Translations under genes and position numbers: made by a program
In this document: piece by piece, positions 1 to 6,896 of the stretch
How positions within the stretch are numbered: the first letter of the stretch is position 1
Layout: the number at the start of each line of letters is the position of its first letter
Notes under the pieces: generated by a model
Told to the model about the DNA's origin: nothing
Database searches by the model: none
Seen by the model: only the letters and a program-made list of their open reading frames with translations
Origin: CAZKGE01 sp964636405
Lineage (GTDB): Bacteria; Bacillota; Clostridia; Christensenellales; CAG-138
Direction of reading: 5' to 3'
DNA: 58,739 nucleotides
Assembly (NCBI GenBank): GCA_964636405.1
Contig: CAZWSI010000014.1
Span: forward strand, 1-58,739

Positions 1-333
1 CATCTCTGCAATCTCTTTTACCTGTGCCTTGGAGATGGTGGCGACCTTGGTCTTGTTGGGTACGCCGGAAGCGGTCTCAATGCCGCAGGCCTTCTTAATC
101 AGCACCGCCGCCGGAGGGGTCTTGGTGATGAAGGTGAAGGAGTGATCCTGATACACCGTGATGACCACGGGGATAATCAGGCCGACCTGCTTGGCGGTGC
201 GCTCGTTGAATTCCTTGCAGAATCCCATGATGTTCAATCCGTGCTGGCCCAGCGCGGGGCCCACAGGGGGCGCCGGCGTTGCTTTGCCGGCGGGAATTTG
301 CAGCTTTACATAAGCTACGATCTTCTTTGCCAT
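1..333 (-). CDS. rplK: 50S ribosomal protein L11 (C-terminus cut by window edge)
   Basis: Ribosomal protein L11 binds the GTPase-associated region of 23S rRNA and forms the base of the stalk used by elongation factors. The visible 111 residues start MAKKIVAYVKL and carry the family's N-terminal Gly/Pro-rich stretch (QIPAGKATPAPPVGPALGQH) and the SFTFITKTPP segment; family members are about 140 residues, so roughly 30 C-terminal residues lie outside the window. The ATG has a GGAGG site ten bases upstream. It follows nusG in the usual rpmG-secE-nusG-rplK order, and rplA would be expected next, beyond the edge. A probable L1-binding leader lies just upstream. Confidence 0.97.
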   Translation of the reverse strand, partial: MAKKIVAYVKLQIPAGKATPAPPVGPALGQHGLNIMGFCKEFNERTAKQVGLIIPVVITVYQDHSFTFITKTPPAAVLIKKACGIETASGVPNKTKVATISKAQVKEIAEM

Positions 334-357
334 TTGTGCGGTTCCTCCATTTAAATT

Positions 358-388
358 GTGGTGCAGGCGGGGTGCCTCCCCCTCCCAC
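358..388 (-). promoter_or_regulatory. Probable L1-binding autoregulatory leader of rplK
   Basis: On the minus strand the nusG-rplK spacer contains GTGGGAG (382-388), a small internal hairpin (AGGC/GCCT) and a closing CCAC (358-361), about 25 bases before the rplK start. A GUGG-GAG bulge closed by CCAC just ahead of rplK resembles the mRNA mimic of the 23S rRNA L1 site, by which L1 represses rplK-rplA in many Firmicutes. The match was made by eye and the rplA gene is outside the window. Confidence 0.5.
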
Positions 389-446
389 TTCTATCTGTAC
401 GCGCCCAAGCGGGCGCGGCAAACAGCGGTTATGCTGTGCTGTGCGA

Positions 447-1034
447 TTACAGCTTTTGTACCTGGACAAAGTCCAGCTCCACGGGCGTATCCCGCCCGAA
501 CATGGACACCGTCAGCTTGACCTTCTGGCGCTCCGCGTCCAGATGGGTCACGGTGCCGATGAAGTTCTCCAGCGGGCCGGACACGATGCGCACGCTCTCC
601 CCCACCTCGATATTGAGCACGATGGGGATGCGCTCCACGCCCATGGCGGTCACTTCCTCGTCGCTGAGCGGGATGGGCTTGGAGCCCGGGCCCACAAAGC
701 CCGTCACGCCGCGCGTATTGCGCACCACGTACCAGGCGCGGGGGTTCATCACAAGCTCTGTGGTCACGCCGCCGCCCTGCTCGGCCGGACGCTCCTTTTC
801 GAGCACATCGACCGCCATCTTGACCATGACGTAACCGGGGTACACCTTGCGCAGGGTCGTTTTGCGCTTGCCGTTGGGCAAGATCTCGATTGTTTCCTCC
901 GTGGGATACTTTACCTCCAGGATCACGTCCTGCAGCTCGAGATTCTCCACGGATTTTTCAAGGTCTTCCTTGACCTTGTTTTCATACCCGGAATAGGTAT
1001 GAACCACGTACCATTTCGCTTCCTGCGCCATCAT
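447..1034 (-). CDS. nusG: Transcription termination/antitermination factor NusG
   Basis: NusG binds RNA polymerase through its N-terminal NGN domain and modulates pausing and Rho- or ribosome-coupled events. The 195-residue product has the NGN signature WYVVHTYSGYENKV near the N-terminus, the PGYVMVKM segment, and a C-terminal KOW domain (VRIVSGPLENFIGTVTHLD onwards). Length is normal for a bacterial NusG. Start choice is uncertain: a GTG at 1040 would overlap the secE stop, and ATGs at 1034 and 1031 follow it; there is no strong Shine-Dalgarno site, so translational coupling to secE is likely. I chose the ATG at 1034. Confidence 0.96.
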   Translation of the reverse strand: MMAQEAKWYVVHTYSGYENKVKEDLEKSVENLELQDVILEVKYPTEETIEILPNGKRKTTLRKVYPGYVMVKMAVDVLEKERPAEQGGGVTTELVMNPRAWYVVRNTRGVTGFVGPGSKPIPLSDEEVTAMGVERIPIVLNIEVGESVRIVSGPLENFIGTVTHLDAERQKVKLTVSMFGRDTPVELDFVQVQKL

Positions 1035-1036
1035 GG

Positions 1037-1285
1037 TCACCCGATGCTGATGCGGGCAAGCAGCTTGAGGCCCTCGGAGAAGCCGAGATCGAGCACGTAG
1101 ATGATCAGCGCCATGCCCAGCACGAACGCGAACACCGCCAGCGTGTGCGAAAGCAGCTCCTTGGGCGTGAGCCAGGTAAGCTTTTTCAGCTCGCCAAACA
1201 TCTCGCGGATATAGCGGATCGGATGGAACTTGCGTTCCTTCTTGGCCTTGGCGGGCTTAGCCTTGGACTTTTCGTTCGTTGCCAT
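1037..1285 (-). CDS. secE: Protein translocase subunit SecE
   Basis: SecE is the small clamp subunit of the SecYEG translocon in the inner membrane. The 82-residue protein has a lysine-rich N-terminus, the conserved amphipathic helix (RYIREMFGELKKLTWLTPKE) and one C-terminal membrane segment (about residues 48-68), the single-TM form typical of Firmicutes. It lies between rpmG and nusG, as in most Gram-positive genomes, and the nusG start region abuts its stop. A purine-rich AAAGGAAA lies upstream of the ATG. Confidence 0.96.
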   Translation of the reverse strand: MATNEKSKAKPAKAKKERKFHPIRYIREMFGELKKLTWLTPKELLSHTLAVFAFVLGMALIIYVLDLGFSEGLKLLARISIG

Positions 1286-1308
1286 GTCGTTTCCTTTCCC
1301 CTTCGGCC

Positions 1309-1470
1309 TTATTTCGATTCCTTGTGCTCCGTGTGCTTGCGGCAGAACCGGCAGTACTTATTGAAGCTCAGTCTGTCGGGGTCGTTCTTCTTGTTCTTGA
1401 AGGTGTTGTAGTTGCGCTGCTTGCACTCGGTGCAGGCCAGGGTGATCTTTACGCGTGCGTCCGCTGCCAT
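1309..1470 (-). CDS. rpmG: 50S ribosomal protein L33
   Basis: A 53-residue ribosomal protein of the large subunit, near the E site. The sequence begins MAADARVKITLACTECK and contains two Cys-x2-Cys pairs (CTEC and CRFC), so this is the zinc-binding C+ form. The FKNKKNDPDRLSFNKYC segment is typical of the family. The ATG is preceded by AAGGAGGG at eight bases. It is the first gene of the rpmG-secE-nusG-rplK transcription unit, with a good sigma-A promoter upstream (1535-1563). Confidence 0.97.
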   Translation of the reverse strand: MAADARVKITLACTECKQRNYNTFKNKKNDPDRLSFNKYCRFCRKHTEHKESK

Positions 1471-1503
1471 GGTTTATACCCTCCTTATTGCGGTTAAAAA
1501 CAT

Positions 1504-1528
1504 CAAAAACGAGCCCCTTTCGGGGCGC
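1504..1528 (-). terminator. Hairpin with T-tract between pmbA and rpmG
   Basis: On the minus strand a GCGCCCC/GGGGC(T) stem with GAAA loop is followed by TCGTTTTTG, the form of an intrinsic terminator for the upstream tldD-pmbA unit. Its 5' edge coincides with the predicted transcription start of the rpmG promoter (about 1528), so it would also be the first structure of the rpmG mRNA. Confidence 0.6.
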
Positions 1529-1534
1529 TTTATT

Positions 1535-1563
1535 AAGATACCACAAGGCTTTCCGGCTGTCAA
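1535..1563 (-). promoter_or_regulatory. Sigma-A promoter of rpmG-secE-nusG-rplK
   Basis: Minus strand: -35 TTGACA (1558-1563), 17-base spacer, -10 TATCTT (1535-1540). The -35 is perfect and the spacing ideal; the -10 matches 4 of 6. The predicted start is near 1528. Confidence 0.75.
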
Positions 1564-1640
1564 TCAAAAGTTTCCAACAGGCGAAAAAATTCTGCGGGCC
1601 GCCGGAAAACCGCGGCGTTCGACGGCCCGCGTGGGCTGGC

Positions 1641-2957
1641 CTATTTTCCCGCGACCGTCAGCCCGGAAACAAGAAGGCTCGGGCTGCCCGCCTCGAAAAC
1701 CCGCAGATCCGCGCCGACGCGCTCCACGCTCTGCAAAAGCGCAAGGAAATTACCCGCGACGGTAATCTGCGCAACGGGATGCACGCGCATGCCGTTTTCC
1801 ACCAGATAGCCCGCGGCCTTGAGCGAAAAATCGCCCGATACGCAATCTGCGCCCGCGTTCAGGCCCTCCAGCGAGGTGACGACAAGGCCCGTGCCAAGCT
1901 GGGCAAGGAGCGCGTCAAAGCTCGCGTCGCCCGGCTCAAAATACAGGAGCGCCGGCCCTACGCGCACCGGGGACGCGGCGGACGCCCGCACCGCGTTGCC
2001 CGTGCTCGCGCACCCGGCTTTTTTCGCGGTTTTGAGATTGTGCAGCAGGGTTTTCAATTCGCCCCGCTCAATCAGATTCTTCTTATACGCGGGCGTGCCC
2101 TCGTCGTCAAAAACGCGCTGCCTTGTGGGATGGTAAGGATCGTCCGTGAGCGTGACGCACGCCGCGCCGATGCGTTCCCCCTCGCGGCCCGCGAGGAGCG
2201 AACGGCCCCTTTGCGCTTCCTCCGCCGAAAACACATCGGTAAAGACGGAAAGCAGATCGCACGCGGCCACGTTTTGAAGAAGCACGCGGTATGTGCCCGA
2301 CGCTACGGGCGTCGCGCCGAACTGACTCACGGCGTTTTCCGCCGCTTCCGCCGCGATGCCGGGGATATCCGCCGCCTCCGCGCCGATGCGCAGCCCGGTT
2401 CCCGTGCGCACCTCGTCTTCGCACGCCGCGTAGGTGATGGCCCCGCACATCGAGGCCGCGCCCGTGCGCTCCGCGGAAAGCCCGAGCGTATTATGGATGG
2501 CCACCGTGCTCTCGCTGTTTTCCACCAGACAGAACGTGAGTCGCTTTATGCGCGCGTCCTGCGCGAGCGTTTCACGCTCGAGCCGCAACGCGAGGTCGAT
2601 CTTCTCGCTTTCGCTCAGCGCGGCAAAGGGCGAAGCCGGCTTCTCCGCCGTCTGGTATTCGCACCTGCCCTGCATCGGGTGCTCGTCTGCGATTTCGACC
2701 GTGCGCGCGTTGTCCATGGCGCGCGCGACCAGCGCCTCGGGGTCGTCAAGGCATTCTGTATACGCATAGCCGTCCTTCCCGCCAAGCTTGACGCGCAGGC
2801 TGAGCCCCGAGCGGATGCTCACTTCGTAGCGGTCGAATTCGCCGCCGCATACGTTGACCGAAAAGCTCTCGCCGCCCGCGTAGTAGCTTTCCGCCGCCTC
2901 GCAACCGCGCTCCAGCGCGCAGGCAAAGGCTTTTTCCCGAAAATCGCGCAGTTCCAT
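1641..2957 (-). CDS. pmbA: PmbA/TldE-family protein (partner of TldD)
   Basis: TldE/PmbA forms a heterodimer with TldD; in Escherichia coli the complex degrades unfolded peptides and matures microcin B17. This 438-residue protein starts MELRDFREKAFACALERG and shows the family features (SYYAGGESFSVNV..GEFDRYEVSIRSGLSLRV; TGLVVTSLEGLNAGAD; ENGMRVHPVAQITVAGNFLALL). It has no HExxxH metal motif, as expected for TldE, the non-catalytic partner. Its ATG overlaps the tldD stop in a TAATG junction and has its own GGAGG site. The frame is open upstream across the tldD overlap, but that extension is not homologous to the family. Confidence 0.92.
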   Translation of the reverse strand: MELRDFREKAFACALERGCEAAESYYAGGESFSVNVCGGEFDRYEVSIRSGLSLRVKLGGKDGYAYTECLDDPEALVARAMDNARTVEIADEHPMQGRCEYQTAEKPASPFAALSESEKIDLALRLERETLAQDARIKRLTFCLVENSESTVAIHNTLGLSAERTGAASMCGAITYAACEDEVRTGTGLRIGAEAADIPGIAAEAAENAVSQFGATPVASGTYRVLLQNVAACDLLSVFTDVFSAEEAQRGRSLLAGREGERIGAACVTLTDDPYHPTRQRVFDDEGTPAYKKNLIERGELKTLLHNLKTAKKAGCASTGNAVRASAASPVRVGPALLYFEPGDASFDALLAQLGTGLVVTSLEGLNAGADCVSGDFSLKAAGYLVENGMRVHPVAQITVAGNFLALLQSVERVGADLRVFEAGSPSLLVSGLTVAGK

Positions 2958-4345
2958 TACAGAGCACCTCCCTTGCCGCCTACGGTGATTCCCTGAATGC
3001 GAATGCGCGGCTGCCCCACGTTTGTAGGAACCGAGCCGGAAAGCGAGCCGCACATGCCCTGCCCCATCCACATGCGGGGGCCGACGCGGTCGATTTTGAG
3101 CAGCACATCCGCGCCCCTGCCCACAAGCATGGCGCCGCGCACCGGGGAATACAGCTTGCCGTTTTTGATCCAATAGCCCTCGAGCACCGCGAAATTGAAT
3201 TCGCCCGTAGCCGGATCGACCGAGCCGCCGCCCATTTTCTTTGCGTACAGGCCCTCGGCAAGATCGGCGATCATTTCTTCCTCGCCGTCCGTGCCCGCGT
3301 CGATATAGGTGTTGGTCATGCGCGAGGTGGGCGCGAAGGTGTAGCCCTGCCGCCGGGACGAGCCCGTGGCGGGCATGCCCATGCGCCTCCCGCCCAGCTT
3401 GTCGATGAGAAACCCCTTCAAAACGCCGTTCTCGATCAGCACGTTGCGGCGGGGCGCGCCGCCCTCGTCGTCCACATTGATCGAGCCCCATTCATGCGGC
3501 AGCGTGCCGTCGTCAACGGCCGTTACGCAGTCCGCCGCGATCTTTTTTCCCAGCTTGCCGCAAAACTCGCTGTTGCCGCGCCCAACCTGCGTGGCCTCGA
3601 GCGAGTGTCCGCAGGCCTCGTGAAAAATCACGCCGCCAAAGCCGCCGTCGATAACCACGGGCAGGAAGCCCGCCGGGCAATCCGGTGCGTGCAGCATGGT
3701 GACGGCGATTCTTGCCGCCGAGCGGCCCTTCTCCACGGGATCAATCGCCGTGCGGTAGGCCTCAAAGCCCCGGCAGCAGCCCGGGCCCTCATAGCCCGTC
3801 TGCGCCTCTCCGTCCTTCATGGCCACGGCCTGCACAAAGATGCGCGTGCGCGGGCGCACATCGGTAACGAGCGCACCCTCGGAATTGGCGATCAGCACGC
3901 GCTGCACCTTATCCAGATAGCTTGCCGACACCTGCGTGACCTCGGCGGATTCGGCCCGCGCGGCCTGCGACGCTTCGCGCAAAAGCTTCACGCGCGCGTC
4001 GTTTTCAACCTGCGCGAAGGGCCGCTCCACGGGCGTATCAAAGCCCGCGGCGGCAAAGCGGATATCCCGCGCTTTCGGCGCGCCGCGCAATGCGGCGGCA
4101 GCGGCCCGCGCCGTGCGCAAAAGCGCCTCGCCGCTCGTATCCGCCGTGTAGGCATAGGCGCTGCGCGTATCGAGCAGCACGCGCACGCCCGCGCCGTGCA
4201 GTCTTGTGGACGTCGCGTTCTCCACCTCGCCGTTTTCCATGGATACGACATTGGAAACGCTGTCCTCCATAAACAGCTCGGCAAAATCTGCGCCGTTTTC
4301 CAGCGCGCATTGCAATACGGCCTCGGCCGTGGATTTGGAAACCAA
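2957..4345 (-). CDS. tldD: TldD-family metalloprotease
   Basis: TldD is the catalytic zinc subunit of the TldD/TldE peptidase. The metal site HEACGH (HExxxH) is at about residues 242-247, inside VVIDGGFGGVIFHEACGHSL, followed by the characteristic GSINVDDEG and TGSSRRQGY segments. The product is 462 residues counted from a TTG at 4345, chosen because AGGAGG ends exactly eight bases before it. An in-frame GTG three codons upstream (4354) would overlap that Shine-Dalgarno and is unlikely to be used. It is followed directly by pmbA. Its physiological substrate here is unknown; no ribosomally made peptide precursor gene is visible nearby. Confidence 0.93.
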   Translation of the reverse strand: MVSKSTAEAVLQCALENGADFAELFMEDSVSNVVSMENGEVENATSTRLHGAGVRVLLDTRSAYAYTADTSGEALLRTARAAAAALRGAPKARDIRFAAAGFDTPVERPFAQVENDARVKLLREASQAARAESAEVTQVSASYLDKVQRVLIANSEGALVTDVRPRTRIFVQAVAMKDGEAQTGYEGPGCCRGFEAYRTAIDPVEKGRSAARIAVTMLHAPDCPAGFLPVVIDGGFGGVIFHEACGHSLEATQVGRGNSEFCGKLGKKIAADCVTAVDDGTLPHEWGSINVDDEGGAPRRNVLIENGVLKGFLIDKLGGRRMGMPATGSSRRQGYTFAPTSRMTNTYIDAGTDGEEEMIADLAEGLYAKKMGGGSVDPATGEFNFAVLEGYWIKNGKLYSPVRGAMLVGRGADVLLKIDRVGPRMWMGQGMCGSLSGSVPTNVGQPRIRIQGITVGGKGGAL

Positions 4346-4387
4346 GCGTTGCACCTCCTAAAAAGTTGAAATGGGAGTCAAGGCCAG

Positions 4388-4420
4388 AAAACGGGAACCG
4401 TCCCTTGCGAACGGTTCCCG
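4388..4420 (-). terminator. Intrinsic terminator of the peptide transporter operon
   Basis: Perfect 10-bp inverted repeat (4392-4401 with 4411-4420) with a 9-base loop; on the minus strand it is followed by GTTTTC. It lies just after the last gene of the opp operon and before tldD. The T-tract is short, so some readthrough into tldD is possible. Confidence 0.6.
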
Positions 4421-4427
4421 CATAAGC

Positions 4428-4691
4428 TTATCGGCAAAACCAAACCTTGGTACAGAACAGAACAAACAGGAAGCCGGCTACGGCAAACACCGCGACAACC
4501 GCGAGGCCCGCAAGCACCGCGTACAGGGTATAGCGCCGCGCCTGCTCGCGCGTCATTTCCTCGCCCTTTGCGGCGCGCGCCTCACGCGCCTCACGGCGGA
4601 CACGCTTATCGTGCCAGGGCATGCCCTCCACGTCCATATCGCAAATCACGCGGCCGTCATCGTCCTCGTAGCGCTTGGGCTGCCGTTTCAT
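4428..4691 (-). CDS. Small single-pass membrane protein coupled to the Opp operon
   Basis: An 87-residue protein of unknown function. It has an acidic N-terminal motif (YEDDDGRVICDMDVEGMPW), a highly charged middle (about 27-54, many Arg, Lys and Glu) and one hydrophobic segment (about 54-80) ending in TKVWFCR. The topology predicted by the positive-inside rule is N-terminus in the cytoplasm. Its ATG overlaps the stop of the upstream ATPase gene by four bases (ATGA), so the two are probably translationally coupled. The DDDGRVI..MxVxGMPW motif looks like one that recurs in short uncharacterised Clostridia proteins, recalled from memory and not checked. A role in transporter assembly is only suggested by the coupling. 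Confidence 0.75.
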   Translation of the reverse strand: MKRQPKRYEDDDGRVICDMDVEGMPWHDKRVRREAREARAAKGEEMTREQARRYTLYAVLAGLAVVAVFAVAGFLFVLFCTKVWFCR

Positions 4692-5701
4692 TGCTCGTCG
4701 AACAAATGGCACACCACGGTGTGTCCCGGTTCGATCTCCTTGGGAACGGGCGCGACCTTGCTGCAAATCTCCATGCAGTCCTTGCAGCGGGTGTGGAACT
4801 TGCAGCCAGCGGGCGGATTGGCGGGCGAAGGAATGCTGCCCTCCAGTATGATGCGGTTCATCTTCGCGTCCGGGTCGGGAACGGGGATGGCCGAGAAAAG
4901 CGCCTGCGTATAGGGGTGCAGCGGGCGGCTGAAAATGGCCTTCTTGCTGGCGTACTCCACCATGTCGCCCAGGTACATAACGCCGACGGTGTCCGAGATA
5001 TGCTCCACAACGGACAAATCGTGCGATATGAACAGGTAGGTGAGGTTATATTCCTTTTGCAGATCCATAAGCAGATTGATAATCTGCGCCTGAATCGATA
5101 CGTCGAGCGCGGAGACCGGCTCGTCGCACACGACGAACTCGGGGTTGAGCGCGAGCGCGCGGGCAATGCAGATGCGCTGCCGCTGGCCGCCCGAAAACTC
5201 GTGCGGGTAGCGATCCTTATGATAGGGCTGCAAGCCGCAGGCCTTCATGATGCGGTCGATGTGCGCGCCGTATTCGCTCTTGGGCACAATCTCGTGCTCG
5301 CGCACCGCCTCGCCGATGATCTCCTCGACGGGAAGCCGGGGCGAGAGGCTCGAATATGGGTCTTGAAAGATCATCTGCATCTTGGGCCGCATGGCGCGCA
5401 TGGCGCCACGGTCGAGCGAGAAAAGATCGACTCCGTTAAAAATCACGTCGCCGCTCGTTTTATCGTTGAGACGCAGGAGGGTCTTTCCGACGGTGGTTTT
5501 GCCGCAGCCGGATTCGCCCACAAGGCCCATGGTCGTGCCGCGCGCAAGCTTGAAGCTGATGCCGTCGACAGCCTTGACATGCCCCACGACGCGCTGCATA
5601 AGGCCCGCCTTGATGGGAAAATATTTCTTGAGGTTGTTCACCTCGAGCACATTACGCTTGTCATGCTGAAAAGGCGCTTTTTCTTTTTGAATCGCTTCCA
5701 T
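4688..5701 (-). CDS. oppF: Oligo/dipeptide ABC transporter ATP-binding protein (OppF/DppF type)
   Basis: One of the two ATPases that power peptide import. The 337-residue protein has Walker A GESGCGKTT (about 62-70), the ABC signature FSGGQRQR, Walker B followed by CDEPVSALD, and the OppF/DppF C-terminal domain with clustered cysteines (CKFHTRCKDCMEIC) that in related proteins may hold an Fe-S cluster. The start at 5701 follows GGAGG by seven bases. It lies two bases after the OppD-type gene, whose product would be its heterodimer partner. Substrate preference (di- or oligopeptide) cannot be read from the ATPase. Confidence 0.94.
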   Translation of the reverse strand: MEAIQKEKAPFQHDKRNVLEVNNLKKYFPIKAGLMQRVVGHVKAVDGISFKLARGTTMGLVGESGCGKTTVGKTLLRLNDKTSGDVIFNGVDLFSLDRGAMRAMRPKMQMIFQDPYSSLSPRLPVEEIIGEAVREHEIVPKSEYGAHIDRIMKACGLQPYHKDRYPHEFSGGQRQRICIARALALNPEFVVCDEPVSALDVSIQAQIINLLMDLQKEYNLTYLFISHDLSVVEHISDTVGVMYLGDMVEYASKKAIFSRPLHPYTQALFSAIPVPDPDAKMNRIILEGSIPSPANPPAGCKFHTRCKDCMEICSKVAPVPKEIEPGHTVVCHLFDEQ

Positions 5702-5703
5702 TT

Positions 5704-6891
5704 TCAGTCCTCCTTCCGCGCGTCGGCATAGCGGTAGCACGTCACCATGTGCGTAGGCGTAATATAGGTTTCCTTGGGATACGCCCCTTCGCACGCCCCC
5801 ACGCACTGCTCGCAGCGATCCTTAAAATAGCAGTAGTTGGGCATATTGATTGGGTTTGGCACGCTGCCGGGGATGCTGTAGAGCCGCTCTACGGAGCGGT
5901 TTACCACGGGCTTGGAGGCCATCAGGCCAATGGTGTAGGGATGCCTCGGATCGTGGAACACCTCCTGCGCCGTGCCCTTCTCCACAATGCGGCCCGCGTA
6001 CATGACCACAACAAAATCCGCCATCTCCGCAATCACGCCCAAATCGTGCGTGATGAGCATGATGCTCGAATTGATGCGATCCTTCAAATTGCGCAGCAAG
6101 TCGAGAATCTGCGCCTGAATCGTTACATCAAGCGCGGTAGTCGGCTCGTCGGCAATGATGAGCCTGGGGCTGCACGCAAGCGCCATGGCGATCATGATGC
6201 GCTGGCGCATGCCGCCCGAAAGCTCGTGCGGATACATGGCGTATACGCCCGTGTTGTTCGCAATGCCGACCATGTCGATCATTTCGAGCGAGCGCGCCTT
6301 CACCTGCTCGTCGGTCATTTCGGGATTGTGGAGCTTGATGACCTCGTCAATCTGCTCGCCCGCGCGGAACACGGGGTTCAGGCTTGTCATGGGCTCCTGG
6401 AAGATCATGGATACCTTGCTACCGCGAATTGTTTCCATCACGGAAATGGGCGTTTTTGCAATGTCGTAGATCTTGTCGCCGGTGTTGAGGCGAATCTCGC
6501 CCTCCACGATCTGGCCCTGGGGCCGCTGCACAAGCTGCATGAGCGACAGGCTCGTAACCGATTTGCCGCAGCCGGACTCGCCCACGACGCCGACCGTTTT
6601 GCCCTGCGGCACCTCGAAGGATACGCCGTCCACGGCCTTGACCGTGCCGATATCCGTAAAGAAATAGGTATGCAGGTTGTCAAACTCCACCACGTTCTTG
6701 GGGTCGCGCATGGTGGCCAGGTATTCGCTCTCCGGCACGTTCTTGCGCTTGCGCTGCTTCTCGATTGCGTCCGTAATGCGCCGGTTCTCGCGGGAGATGC
6801 GTGCGGACTCGCGGCGGGAAATGTAATTTACATCCCGCGTCTTGGCCTTTGAACCGATTCTCTCGAGTAGGGACTGTTTTTTCTCTGCCAT
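5704..6891 (-). CDS. oppD: Oligo/dipeptide ABC transporter ATP-binding protein (OppD/DppD type) with N-terminal extension
   Basis: Second ATPase of the importer, 395 residues. The conserved core begins near residue 68 (VEFDNLHTYFFTDIGTVKAVDGVSF) with Walker A GESGCGKS at about 104-111, the signature LSGGMRQR, Walker B ending IADEPTTALD, and the family C-terminus with cysteines (CYFKDRCEQC). The first 65 residues are an unusual, highly charged, probably helical extension (MAEKKQSLLERIGSKAK...); ordinary OppD/DppD proteins start almost directly at the core. The ATG at 6891 is preceded by an AGAGGTG site; a GTG three codons upstream is the alternative. Confidence 0.94.
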   Translation of the reverse strand: MAEKKQSLLERIGSKAKTRDVNYISRRESARISRENRRITDAIEKQRKRKNVPESEYLATMRDPKNVVEFDNLHTYFFTDIGTVKAVDGVSFEVPQGKTVGVVGESGCGKSVTSLSLMQLVQRPQGQIVEGEIRLNTGDKIYDIAKTPISVMETIRGSKVSMIFQEPMTSLNPVFRAGEQIDEVIKLHNPEMTDEQVKARSLEMIDMVGIANNTGVYAMYPHELSGGMRQRIMIAMALACSPRLIIADEPTTALDVTIQAQILDLLRNLKDRINSSIMLITHDLGVIAEMADFVVVMYAGRIVEKGTAQEVFHDPRHPYTIGLMASKPVVNRSVERLYSIPGSVPNPINMPNYCYFKDRCEQCVGACEGAYPKETYITPTHMVTCYRYADARKED

Positions 6892-6896
6892 TTGGA

